From Rhinopomastus cyanomelas (Eukaryota > Chordata > Aves > Bucerotiformes > Rhinopomastidae), in assembly GCA_013400115.1 (NCBI GenBank), contig VXBP01004404.1:374309-438308 (forward strand): a DNA stretch of 64,000 nucleotides, read 5' to 3'. The notes beneath the pieces were generated by a model. It saw nothing but the letters and a program-made list of their open reading frames with translations. It was not told the DNA's origin and made no database searches. Positions 22,681-33,975 of the stretch are shown here, in pieces. Position numbers and translations under genes: made by a program. Each line of letters begins with the position of its first letter. The stretch's first letter is position 1.

Positions 22681-23312
22681 GAACAACTGAAGAGAGATTG
22701 AGAAAACTGGGACTTTTAGTCTGGATAGAAGAAGGTTTGAGGGGATTTAATCACCATCTATAAATCCATGAGGGTGGGTGACAAGGAGAAAGGAATCCTC
22801 TGCTTTCAAATGTGTCAGACAGGACAAGGGGTAATCACAGAACACTAGGGGTTGGAAGGGCCAATCCCCCTGCAATTGGTGGGGTGTCCCAGCCTGGTGG
22901 GGGGGTTGGAAGTGGATGATCAGGTGGTCCCTTCCAACCCTGACTGATTCTGATTCCATGGCTTCTCCAGTGAGGTGATCCTGCTGTGGTAGGGGCATTG
23001 GACTAGATGATCTTTTGGGGTCCCTTCCAATCCCTAATGATTCTATGATTCTAATTAGTGGATGCCAGCTTGAACACAGGGCATTTCACCTCAATCTGAG
23101 GAAAAGCTTCTTTACCATCAGGGTTATTAACTATTGGAAGGGGTTGCCCAGGGAGGCTGTGGGGTCCCCTTCTCTGGAGATGTCTCAGCCCTGGCTGGAT
23201 GTGGATTTCTGTAGCTGATTGAGGCTTTTTGGGCACTTACACTTCTCAGTAAATTGAGTCCTGCTTGAGCAGGAGGTTTGGACCTGATGGTCCAACCCTA
23301 ATAAACTGTGTG
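22681..23312 (+). mobile_element. Older CR1 interrupted by a composite CR1 insertion
   Basis: The host (22681-22832 and 23054-23312) is a diverged sense CR1. Its halves meet at CAGGACAAGGGGTAAT and TAGTGGATGCCAGC. The insert has a 41-bp reverse tail (22833-22873), a third-family sense tail (22874-22965) and a main-family sense tail (22966-23053). TAAT occurs at both edges. The host's own tail ends CCAACCCTAATAAACTG. Confidence 0.8.
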
Positions 23313-23669
23313 TAAAATACATACTCCACCTGAAGTCAGACCTCACACATGAAAGCACAGAGGAAGCTCTGCTGCCTTACCCTGAACAATGAAGGCATCT
23401 CTGACATGTCAGAAGCATTCTCCCACCTTTAAAATTACTGTTCTTCTGAACAGTATTTTTAGTAGGATTCTTTGGGTTCTTTTTCATTTTCACAATGTCA
23501 AACCCTTTAAGAGCAGTTCCAGCTTCTTCCTCACACAACAGGGATGCTCTGAACAAGGTGAAGGAGGCAGCAAGACTTCCCAAGGTAATGATCACCCCAG
23601 ATTGCTCCACTGACAGTGGCAGAAGAACAGCCACACACTGACTAAGGTCCATCCAGCCCATTGGCTTCT

Positions 23670-24163
23670 GCATCTGGAATATTGGGTCCAGTTCTGGGCC
23701 CCTCAGTTCCAGAAGGACACAGAGCTGCTAGATAGAGTCCAGCGCAGAGCCACAAAGATGATGAAGGGAGCGGAGCATCTCCCTGATGACGAAAGCCTGA
23801 GAGAACTGGGTCTCTTGAGTTTAGACTGAGGGGTGACCTCATGAATGTTGATAAATATGTGAAGGGTGGGTGTCAGAAGATGGAGCCAGGCTCTGCTCAG
23901 GGGCATCTAACGATAGGACAAGGGGCACCTGGTGTGGGCTGGAACAGAGGAGGTTCCACATCAATATGAGAAGCAACTTCTTCCCAGTGAGGGTGACAGA
24001 GCACTGGAAGGACTGCCCAGGGGGGTTGTGGAGTCTCCTTCTCTGGAGATGTTTAAAATCCACCTGGACATGTTCCTGTGCAACTTGGTCTGGGTGATCC
24101 TGCTGTGGCAGGGGGATTGGACTGGATGATCTTTCGAGGTCCCTTCTAATCCCTAATATTCTG
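23670..24163 (+). mobile_element. CR1 LINE 3' fragment (0.49 kb)
   Basis: ATCTGGAATATTGGGTCCAG through the ORF2 C-terminal region to the 3' UTR, ending CCTAATATTCTG. It is main family with small indels. Confidence 0.92.
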
Positions 24164-27100
24164 CAAGTCTGTAAATATTTGCCCATTTCCTATTTCTCTT
24201 TATAAATATCTGCTATATCTGCCTCACTAGACACAAGTCTGCAAGTGCTGACAACACCCAGCCTCACACTCAGATTAATAAAATACCCTGCCCCACACTC
24301 AGAGCAAATTCCTGATGTCAAGTGTCAGTGTTTGCTACCTCAAGACAGCAATTTCCAAGCTTAGGTGGCCAAACAATCAGCAGCTAGAGAGTTATTTGAA
24401 TGAGTTCTTCCTCATGTCTACCTGCTCAGCAGTATCAAAAGATAAGTGAGGATATTCATTAAACATATTCTTCACCTGAAATACCTCACATGAGCAATTG
24501 CTTTAATTACTAAAGTGATGAAAAGTAATTACAGAGGAAAATTCTGCAATCCCAGACTCAGCAAGAAATACCCAAGGGGAAGTCATCATTATAACATCAT
24601 CCATCCATGTGTTACACAAGTCAGTTGAGGAATCCCTGGTGCTGCTGGCTCCCTTCTTTCCAAACCCTTGCTAGAGGTATGGAGAACAGCCAGATGACTT
24701 AGCAGCTTTGCTGTCTTGCTTCTGAATGTGATACACAGAGGTCCCCACGACAGATGTGTCTCCTTTAAGAGCTCAGAAAGTCAGTGCCCCTCCACGGCGC
24801 AGCAGATGAGCTGACTGCGCTTCGGCACGGCACACTGAGAAGGGAGAAGAGGTACGATGCTCTGTAATTAAATATGGCTTGATATTGGTTCATGACTGTG
24901 TAGCATCAAGGCAGCAGCACCTGCCATTCTCACACAAAGTCATTTCCATAGACTCATTCCTCTACTTCTATACTTCCAGCTGCATTCCATAATTTATACA
25001 GTCACACGGATTCTTCCCTCTGACATTAACAAGAGAAACGAGTTGAATAATCAGCTCACAGTATTAAGTGCATTGCATTTACTATCAAGCAAGCTCTTTT
25101 AGTTCAGTGGATGATTAATCTTCCCTCCACAGGGTCGGGTACCAGGAGATGCAGAGAGCTGACAATCGCTCTCGGCTCGCGGCCATGCTCTCCGTACGCT
25201 TACCTTGCAACAACAGCATTTGCTGGATCCCTCCAAGAGCTGCTCTAATTCATTAACCCAGCAAAAGAACTGGACAGCTTTCTGCCAGGTCAGTGAATTA
25301 AAGTGGCTCATGTAAGGAATGCCAGAGCCAGTGAATAGGAGTGGGAGTTTGTGCTTGGAGCCAGGTCTCTCCTTTCTGACAGCAGTGAATCTTTAGATCA
25401 GTTCAGCTGCCAGAGGTAGCACAGCCTAATTAGCATCTCCACTTGCAGCTCCCAGTGCTGGGTGCCTCCATCAGGGATAAGGACACTAATGAAAACCATG
25501 AAGGGGGAAGGAAACCCAGCACCGTAAGAAGTGAAACGCAGAGTGTCGATGGCTTAAGAGACGGGCTGCAACAGGCAGACCGAGTCGGCCAAATATGGTC
25601 TGGTACCTCAGCCTATTTTTAAACCAGGTCTTTCAGCTGTGCGTTGGGACACGACCAAGAGAAAGGACAGATGCTTGGAGAGGAACACTGGGAGACCCAC
25701 ATGCCAGGCAAAAAACAAAGCCCCACAGATGCAGCTTGATCCTAAAATAAGAAGAAGATTCCAAAACGCTAAGCTGTTTGTATTGTGCCAGTTTCACTTT
25801 GTGCTCCTGCTCCGAGAGCTTCGAATGCCTTCCACCACGCAGCAGGACCAAGCTCATCCTCTGCTGACACCACCAGTCGCTCCCCGCTGCTCAGGACTTT
25901 CCGACTGCACACAGAGGCACGAACTTCGACTCTCAAAGTTTATTTTACTTAAGTTCATTGCTGATGTCTGACCTCAGGCTTACAGACTGCTGCCTATTAA
26001 CTCAGACACCGCCATTAATCCCACATCAGTCAGTCTGACATGCCTGACAGCATCTGCCAAGTCTCTGTGAAAAGCTGCTCCCACCCAGTGGGTTAAGGAC
26101 CCTGTTACAGACCTCACTTCATAACGTCTCACCAGACAGATGAAACTTCCCTTTCCATGAAGGACCCTGAAGCCACTCCATCTTCTTTGCTATTCTTGCA
26201 ATTACCCTGAAAGCTAATCGCCTGAAAAGCAGGAGAGCCCTGCTCACCTTTTGCTTCACAGCTACTCCGAGCCCAAGCCTTGCTCTCAAAAAACAAGGAG
26301 AAACCTGATCTGTCCAGCTGAAGGAATTTCTGATTATCCCATGGGAGCCCAGGCTTCAAGTCAGCAGCTAAAAAATCCACCGGCTGTTCGGTCCGGGGGT
26401 ATCATCTTCACACACACACGGCAGCAGCTGCGCTTGTCAGTCACAGCAGTGGGAGAGCAGGATCATACATCACCCACGATGCTTTTTTGCTCTATTCAAA
26501 TGAGTGCTGCTGTTTCAGCCAGGCAAAATGGTACATGGAGAAGGTGCCTTAAAGCTCGGGGGTCTGGTCCACGAGGACCAGTAGTAAGTAATGATCAGTA
26601 TGTGTGATGGAGAGGGTGCTCGGTGCTAGCTGTGGATGTTCCAGGGTGGAACAACCAACGTGTTCTGCTGTGTTTTAATGGCACGCTTTAGCTGGAGTAA
26701 CCGCTGAGCCTCCTCCGCTCCCCAGTGCCTACATCATCAATCAGCGTCCTGAGAAGCAGCAGAGTTACAAGCAATTACAACCCAAGGCAGCCCACAGAAT
26801 CAAAATAACTTGGTACAGAAGGAGTCCTAGACAGAATGATAAAGGGACTCGGAAGATCCAGGACCCCGTGTGTGTGTGAAAGTCTGGCGTGTGAAAGGCC
26901 CTTGGCAGAGGCGCCTTCTCCCTCCCCCTGGATTTCTCCATGTGCCACCATCTGGGATCCTCTGGGCTTGAGCAGTCCCAGCCACAGCAGCAGGAACAAG
27001 GCACTTGTCTGTGCCCTTAGCCTTTCCCCGCTAAGCAGGGTCCGCGAGCGCACGTCTTTAACCCCGTCGGACGGCCAGACCAGACGTGGCCACCTGCTTC

Positions 27101-27808
27101 CAGCAGCCACGGCGAGCGTTGCGTGTCATTCCGCCTGCTTCTCGGATAACCCCTGCCAGTCAGGCTCCCTCCACAGCCTCCTGGCAACACCACTGCCTCC
27201 CAGCAGTCTCCCAGCAACACTCCCTCCCCCACAGATGGGCTCCCAGTCCCTCCTCAAAGGCTAGTCAGCCTTCCCTGCATGCTGCGGGCTCCTTGGAGCC
27301 GGCATTAGTTGATGAAACACAGAGCTCGGGCCCTACAGCACCACGGAGATGGCTCCTAATATGGAAGAGGAGCAGGAGGGTTGGCAAGAGCTCACATCCA
27401 AGGTCAAGGCTCACATCATTTCCATTAAAAAGCAATGCTCTTAAGCTCTGGGCAAGGATGGGAACAGCAAAAGTACACGGTGGAAGCCACTGCCTTGTTT
27501 TTTCCCCCCCCTCGCCGCTTCCAGCTTTCCCATCCAACCAGCAGTGCTTAAGGTAACTTTCTGCTGGAGAAGGACAGCCTGGATCTTATGGATTGGAATG
27601 ACACTGGAAAACCTGGCACTAAAACAATCCCTTGCCATTTCTGCACACTACCCCAGCCCTAAGTTTTAATCCCAGCTGCTTGTCCTGTACATTTGCTTTG
27701 CTAAATAAGGCATCCCAAGCTCCTTCTACGCAGCATCAACACCCTTTACAATGCGTGTGCTCCGTCTCTTCTACAAGATGCTCAAGTTGTAGCGTTCCCA
27801 GGATAACT

Positions 27809-27913
27809 CAAAGTCATAACCAGCAGTGTCAAAGTCATAACCAGCAGTGTCAAAGTCATAACCAGCAGTGTCAAAGTCATAACCAGCAGTGTCAAAGTCA
27901 TAACCAGCAGTGT
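27809..27913. repeat. Perfect 21-bp tandem array, five copies
   Basis: CAAAGTCATAACCAGCAGTG plus T is repeated five times without a mismatch, then diverges at CAACTGTG. It lies in intron 2 about 0.85 kb downstream of exon 2. With a 21-bp period it stays open in frame on the minus strand (DTAGYDF units), but nothing else supports translation. Confidence 0.97.
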
Positions 27914-28765
27914 CAACTGTGAAGACACTGTCCACTGCAGAAGAAGCAGAGGTGCCTGCCAGGAACCTCAGGCTGGCACTATCAGTTCTTCCAGTGGTTG
28001 GCATCGAACTCGCTCAGCACTTGTGGGGGAAAACGAATCTCCACGAGCCAAACACCCAACTACAAGTAAAACTGAAAGCATTAACAGATTAAATCCGCCC
28101 CTGAGCACCAAAAGCTCTCACCATAAGGCTCTTTATTAGCAAGTTAAGTCTTAACAAGTGGCTTAAGAGGTGGATAAAGCTTTTCCTGGGATAATCTGCC
28201 AGCATGCTGCCCAGTGCCAGTTCCAGGCCAAGGGAAGAAGAAAGCAAAAATATATATGAGAAGGTGAAAATTTTTGCTTAGTAAGATGGATGCCCAGTAG
28301 CTGACAGGTTCTCTCCTACCTACCTCTGCACCCTGAAGCTCCCTGCCACGTTCAGAAAGTCAAAGTATTTTTCTGCTCTGCCAGCGTCCCGAAAACAAAA
28401 CCACGGTGCGATTCCACCTACGACGCCTGCGCTCACCTTAATCCTTTGTACCACCGACCTTCCAGAATTTGCCTTCATCACTGTTTGCCAATTAGCACCA
28501 GGTAATTAACACTTGTGCAAAGGACTGCCTTTGGACAATGGTTCAAAATACCACAATCTCAAGCTCTACTGCTCGGTGCAGATTTACGAGGGGAACGGCA
28601 CAAGGGGGGAGAGAGAAACCCAGTGATGGAAGGTCAACAGCTCCGCTTTGTTTGCGGTGCCTTCCCTTTCAAGTCTAGCGCTGATTTGCCTCCTACTTAG
28701 GAGCCAGCCCGCGATCTAATCAAAGGCTGCCGGCCGCCGCGGCGCTCTCCTGGCTCGGCACTTAC

Positions 28766-28990
28766 TGCAAGAGATCCGTTCTGCGTGCTGGCCGTGTTCG
28801 TGCTCTGCTCTCCATGCGGCTGTGTGCTTCCGTAGAGCGTCAGATTGTGCTCGCTGGTCTGGCCCGCGTAGTCCTGAGTGTGTGGCACCCCGTACTCTGT
28901 GGGAATCCCGTTCTGTGGGGGTGGCGGAAATGGGATTGTGGTGAATGGCTGCACCATTGCATCAGGAGTTGCTGCTGGCTCCTGGTTACC
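28766..28990 (-). CDS. RBFOX2: RBFOX2 coding exon 2 (N-terminal low-complexity region)
   Basis: On the minus strand a pyrimidine-rich acceptor ending in CAG precedes GGT AAC CAG (G-N-Q). The frame runs 75 codons without a stop to a CA/GTAAGT donor (28765-28760). It starts GNQEPAATPDAMVQPFTT, contains FPPPPQNGIPTEYGVPHTQD and ends STQNGSLA. This is the family's Q/P/T/S-rich, presumably disordered N-terminus. The match is clearly to RBFOX2 and not RBFOX1 or RBFOX3, whose N-termini differ here. Compared with the human protein from memory, changes fall in the low-complexity part (for example SLA for SLT). Both ends are phase 0, so the exon can be skipped or included without a frameshift. The bases just downstream in intron 2 are CpG-rich (28690-28760). 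CR1 fragments begin about 160 bp upstream of the acceptor. Confidence 0.95.
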
Positions 28991-29149
28991 CTGGAGAACA
29001 GGACAAAGAGAAAACAGCTTTATCCTGCGGAAGATGGATCTAAACATCAGCCCAACAAACGATCCACACACACACTCGCGTGAATACCCCACCCACTGCA
29101 CAGCTTCTGTTGTCTTACACATGGAAGGGGCAAAAATAAGAACCCTGCG

Positions 29150-29266
29150 CTCCCTTCTAACCCTGATTGACTCTATGACTGGGTCTGGGTGATCCTGCTG
29201 TGGCAGGGGGATTGGACTAGATGATCTTTCGAGGTCCCTTCCAATCCCTGATGATTCTATGATTCT
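29150..29266 (+). mobile_element. Two CR1 tails fused head to tail
   Basis: A third-family tail (CTAACCCTGATTGACTCTATG) runs directly into main-family ACTGGGTCTGGGTGATCCTG and ends GATTCTATGATTCT. This tail-then-reading-frame-end arrangement resembles 2276-2415. Confidence 0.8.
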
Positions 29267-29316
29267 CCATTGCAATGTTCTGTTGCCTCTTGCCCCTTCC
29301 AAAATAAGGTTAGACT

Positions 29317-29500
29317 CATAGAACCATCAGGGATTGGAAGGGACCTCGAAAGATCATCTAGTCCAATCCCCCTGCCAGAGCAGGGTCACCTCACTGGAGA
29401 AGCCATGGAATCAGCATCACTCGGGTTTGGAAGGAACCCTCATCCAGTTCCAACCCCCCAGCCCAGGTAGGGACACCCCATCCTAGACCAGGCTGGCCAG
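29317..29500 (-). mobile_element. Composite CR1 with two tails (reverse)
   Basis: Reverse complement of the composite seen at 16060 and 22874. The main-family 3' UTR (29317-29388) joins the third-family tail (29400-29500) through the shared junction 29386-29412. It lies about 330 bp upstream of RBFOX2 exon 2. Confidence 0.9.
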
Positions 29501-29578
29501 AGAACAGGGCACTTTCATACACCTACAAGTACCAGACCTGGGTCCATCTCCTCCAGCCCAACCCTCACAGCTGTGCTC

Positions 29579-29714
29579 AGAATCACAGAACATTAGGGAT
29601 TGGAAGGGACCTCAAAGGATCATCCAGTCCAATCCCCCTGCCACAGCAGGATCACCTGGACCAAGTCACACAGGAACACATCCAGGCTGGTTCTACACGT
29701 CTCCAGAGAAGAAG
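29579..29714 (-). mobile_element. CR1 3' fragment
   Basis: AGAATCACAGAACATTAGGG to CGTCTCCAGAGAAGAAG, reverse-complement main family. Confidence 0.9.
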
Positions 29715-31335
29715 CCATCACACCATTGCGTTACAGTGAGAGAAAAGGTACCATGTAAAAACTGATCTCTGCAGCAGCCCCCCGCGCTGCTCCTTTGCTT
29801 TGCCAGCCCTGAGCCCAGGTGCCCAGTCGCTGGAGTAGCCCATCTGCTTTGTGCTGACTGTGCACAAGACACAAAAGAGCTGTAGGACCCAAGTGGAGAA
29901 CAGAAGCCTGGAGTACGCTCACTCCCTCTGCAGACCTCAGCATCACTAGCATCACACAAAGCACTAATTACCCACTCTGCCCTCAGTTTAGGGTATCCCA
30001 CAGAGACCTCTACACCAGGACAGCAGACTTCTACGCAGCTTTCAGCACCTCCTTAGACAGTATCGATACCCATCGCGTAACTCAGCAACAGACAGATGAC
30101 CACACAAAAGACATCCCTGAACAACAGCAGCAAACCTGCCCCACCAAGCCTGAAAACCACCCAAAGCAACCACGAGAGCACAGAGCCCTGCAGCTGCTGC
30201 AGGGGGGAGCAGCCACCTGGGGCGAAGGAGAACAGCCTTGACATTGAAACCCAACCCTAAGAAGCCCAGGCTGCTGCACCGCTCCCTACTGCTTCCACCT
30301 CTGCAGCAGAAAAAAAACCCCACAGAAGAAGATTTATGATAGGAGGGCTGTTTGATTTATGTGCATGTCAACACACTAATCCTGATCTTACATTTTGGCT
30401 GCTGTTCCAGCCCTTGGTCCTCCCCCACAAAGCCCAGAGGTGCTCAAACCTATTCTGACACCAGCATGCTTAAATCAATGGAGCAAAAAAGCAGCAGACC
30501 TTATCCTGCGGATAGGAAAAGTAGAGTAGGAATTACCAAGCAGCCTTTCAGCGGAGGGTGTGCAGGGGCTGGTGGACCTCCACAGCAGCCGGACCAACCT
30601 CTCAGTCCCTTCTATCAGCCTACCTGCGGCTTTCCTTTCCGGGCAAAGGAAACAATGATAAATGCAGCGCACCTCCAGTCGGCACCGGGTCACTCAAGAC
30701 ACTGGCTGCATCCCAAATCTGCTCTGACATTAGTCTATCTGGTCTGCCTCCCCTGGGGGACACGTGGCCACATGCTCCCGCAGCTGGGGAGAAGGAGAGA
30801 GAAGGGCATTCAATACCACTTAGCGGAGCTGAGCCGCAGCCTCGGCCCACGGCGAACGCCGGGCAGGTTCATTAACTAAAGTCCAGCCCCTGCAAAGCCT
30901 CGCTGCCTGCAGAAACACAAAACTCCGCAGCCTTATCTAAGACAAATTCAGGCAGCCGTGCCAGCCACGGCCAGCGCTCGGCTCCCCGCACACGCTCCCC
31001 CGCGCGCCGCAGCCCTGTGCCGCATGCTAGCGGCTCTGCGGAGGTTTTTTCCGCACGCCGAGCACATTATGCTGAGAGCAGAGCAGGGGCTTCTTCCAGC
31101 CCAAGAGGGAGGGCGGCTCTACCAGCCCTCACTTCTGCTCACTCCTTCGCCACTCGGGGCTTCAAAGCTGGGAGCTTCTGACTCAACCTGTCTCATCATC
31201 GAGATCTGCAGGAGGAGTTTGAGACACAGGAGGGAGAAGAAGCTGAACATGGTGACCCCACTGCAAACCAGGTATCAGCAACCCCATCACCCACCTATTC
31301 AGACTATTTATCCCAGTCACGACAGCTCTGCTTCA

Positions 31336-31358
31336 CCCTAATGATTCTATGATTCTAA
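31336..31358 (+). mobile_element. CR1 terminal repeat remnant
   Basis: CCCTAATGATTCTATGATTC only. Just the end of a 3' UTR is left. Confidence 0.55.
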
Positions 31359-31419
31359 TAGGTCTCCTTCCCAAACTCTTTTGATTACAGTATTTCATTA
31401 CATCCAATTGTCTGTGCAC

Positions 31420-31680
31420 GGGGAGAAATTCCTCACCGTGAGGGTGATGAGGCACTGGAACAGGTTGCCCAGAGAGTTTGTGGATAGAGAATCACAGAAC
31501 ATTAGGGATTGGAAGGGACCTCGAAGGATCATCTAGTCCAATCCCCCTGACACAGCAGGATCACCCAGACCAAGTCACACAGGAACATGGCCNTGAGAGG
31601 TGTTCCTGCTCATTGCAGGGGGTTGGAACTAGATGATCTTTAAGGTCCCTTCCAACCCAAAAACCACTCTTAGATTCCAT
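31420..31680 (+). mobile_element. CR1 (another family) split by a reverse CR1
   Basis: The host parts 31420-31487 (GGGGAGAAATTCCTCACCGT) and 31594-31680 (TGAGAGGTGTTCCTGCTCAT to CCTTCCAACCC) belong to the same family as 50250. A main-family reverse tail (31488-31592) sits between them. A single N (31593) marks the right junction. Confidence 0.82.
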
Positions 31681-31693
31681 GCAGCCCACATTT

Positions 31694-31850
31694 TCACAGA
31701 ATCACAGAACACCAGGGACTGCAGAATCACAGAACATCAGGGATTGGAAGGGACCTGGAAAGATCATCTAGTCCAATCCCCCTGCCACAGCAGGACCACC
31801 TAGACCAAGTCACATCGGAATGTAGACAGGTAGGTTTTAAACCTCTCCAA
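31694..31850 (-). mobile_element. CR1 3' fragment with duplicated tail end
   Basis: A short tail (TTCACAGAATCACAGAACAC, 31694-31720) is followed by a fuller reverse copy (31722-31850) reaching AGGTTTTAAACCTCTCC. The terminal 27 bp are thus present twice. Confidence 0.85.
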
Positions 31851-32071
31851 TTTCCCACCCCTTTAAAATAAAAGGTAAGCAACAAATGGATGAGGGTTTT
31901 TTTCACATCAGAGATTAGCACAGTTACCCCAAGAAAGATCCACTAGCAGAATCTATTTCAAATTCTCTTAGTACAAACCAGAGTTACAAGCTGGTAGTAG
32001 CCGGGATGGGAGGATAAGAATGCTCATTAGCCACGAACAAGACCTATTTAGCCATCCTCTCCATGGGGCAC

Positions 32072-32110
32072 GGATGCTCCCCAAAGGGCAAGGATGCTCC
32101 CCAAAGGGCA
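32072..32110. repeat. 20-bp direct repeat, two copies
   Basis: GGATGCTCCCCAAAGGGCA occurs at 32072-32090 and 32092-32110. It is a simple local duplication. Confidence 0.85.
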
Positions 32111-33036
32111 CACCCCACTGTTTTGCTTAATCTCACTCTTGGTCCACTCAACATACCAGCCCCTAAACCTTATATAATCTTATTTTCAACGTTTTTAATA
32201 CCCCTCAGTTAATGCTTTTCCTTCCAGTTTAAACGCATTTCAACCTTTCAAATACGTTCTCTCCCTTCCTCAATTACCTCCAGATGTTTGAAGGATGAAG
32301 AGTGCTTGATGGCTTTTCTGCTGCTTGTGGCATTTTGATAATACGTATTTATTTCCAGCTTAATAACAGCCTTGGACAGCCAAAGCATCCCGGTAACTTC
32401 ATTTATTTACTTCTCCCTGACCTTCTGAAGGTTTGCAAAGAAAAGATTCCTGGTGCAGAATGAGATGTTTTGAATACTGCTGTCACTTCACCACCACCCC
32501 TAATCACACTAATATGCAAAAATCTTTTATTACCAATATTCTGCTTAATTTAATGGGTTATCTGCAGATTTATCACCATTATGCTGGTCCAGGTTTCATC
32601 ATCCCATGGAGTATCTGTATCTCAAGTGATTCCTCTCTTGAGAGGATTATGTACACGTTGCCTGTCTGAATTTTTGCTTTCTTTTTTTCTAATTTGAGTT
32701 TCCTTTGATGCTTCAGAATGGCTTTTTTTTCCCCTCCTGTTTCCACTAGTGTCTACAGAAAAGGACTCCTGATGAGATCTCTGCTGGTTTCACAGCATAC
32801 TGATATCCTCCAAACCCAGAGGAGATTCTGCTTCTTCTGTTATTCTATCAAATTTCAACATTTACACAACACTCCATATTTGTAAGAACTAACTCAGAAG
32901 GAAAAAAAAGAAAAACCCCTTCATTTTATCTTCAAACACAGAACCTGAACTCTCTTCCCTACTTCTAACCCACCTGGGAAAATCCTACAGTCAGAGGTGC
33001 TGCTTTTCCCACTTCTCTAGAGGTCCAGAACATAAT

Positions 33037-33241
33037 ATCACAGATCAGGGATTGGAAGGGACCTCGAAAGACCATCCAGTCCAATCCCCCTGCCACAGCA
33101 TCACCTAGATCAAGTCACACAGGAACAAGACCAGGTGGGCTTTAAGCATCTCCAGAGAAGGAGACTCCACAACCCCCCTGGGCAGCCTGTTCCAACGCTC
33201 CGTCACCCTCACAGTGGAGAAGTTCCATCTCATACTGATGT
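33037..33241 (-). mobile_element. CR1 3' fragment
   Basis: ATCACAGATCAGGGATTGGA to CATCTCATACTGATGTGG, about 205 bp, reverse main family, with only small deletions. Confidence 0.92.
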
Positions 33242-33896
33242 GGTCAAATCAAACCAGCAATTCCTCTGTTCTCTATTAATTCTGTTGCTGTGATCCCACA
33301 GAAATCACTCACCTGCATCAGGGAGTGACAAACCCCCAAATGCAGACAGGGCTCGACGCGTTTCTGCAGCCTGAACTCAATTAACAAACTTCGTCGCTCC
33401 AAACTAAGCGGGGGAACGGTCAGTAGCCACCCAGGGCAGCACCTTGCAGAAGGATGGGAGCCGAGGATCTCGCCAAGGAGCAACGTCGTTCAGCAACTGC
33501 GCGCCACAGGATGAATTCTTTGAGCAGACAGCAGGTGGTGATCCAAGATCACGGCGCTGGAGCGCCAAGAGCAAACACCAGAAACACACACAAAGGCCTC
33601 CTACTTCCATAAAGCTGTCAAAGACGAGTCTACTTTGTGGAGGGCTGCTTTTGTTTTGCTCGTTAGAGAAAAGGGTGTTAATTAGAGGGGTATGAAAAGA
33701 GCCCTATAGCAACGCAGCTCCAGATCCCTTCTGTACTGGTCCATCCGACTCCAGGCAGATACTAAAGCATCACCAACCAAATAAACATGAGAGTCCTGCT
33801 AAAGCTGATCAGGTACAACTTCTGTATAGATGCTCCCACACAAACTGCCACGACGTGAGGGGTCTGTTACTGGCCACAGCCCTCCTGCAAGTCAGT

Positions 33897-33975
33897 TTAG
33901 GGATGGGAAGGGACCTCATAGATCATCTAGTCCAATCCCCCCACCACAGCAGGAGATCAAGTCACATCAGAGAAA
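33897..33975 (-). mobile_element. CR1 3' tail fragment
   Basis: TTAGGGATGGGAAGGGACCT, CCAATCCCCCCACCACAGCA and GATCAAGTCACATCAG. Degraded reverse copy. Confidence 0.8.

Larger units (their letters stand above)
17056..28765 (-). other. RBFOX2: RBFOX2 intron 2 (11.7 kb)
   Basis: The intron lies between the exon 2 donor and the tandem exon 3 acceptor. CR1 copies cluster in 17144-24163. From about 24170 to 27800 and 27920 to 28690 I see no repeat or exon I can name. That right part is unusually free of CR1 for this window. It contains the perfect 21-bp tandem array at 27809-27913. Stretches 17400-19550 and 20270-21900 are also without recognisable features. Confidence 0.85.

Noticed and set aside
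27809..27913. Possible CRISPR-like array
   Set aside because: The repeats are directly adjacent with no spacers, and the host is a vertebrate. It is a plain tandem repeat.
30950..31060. GC-rich stretch about 2 kb upstream of exon 2 as an alternative first exon
   Set aside because: The CpG-rich part is short and I found no ATG-initiated frame with a phase-0 donor leading to exon 2. It is left unannotated.
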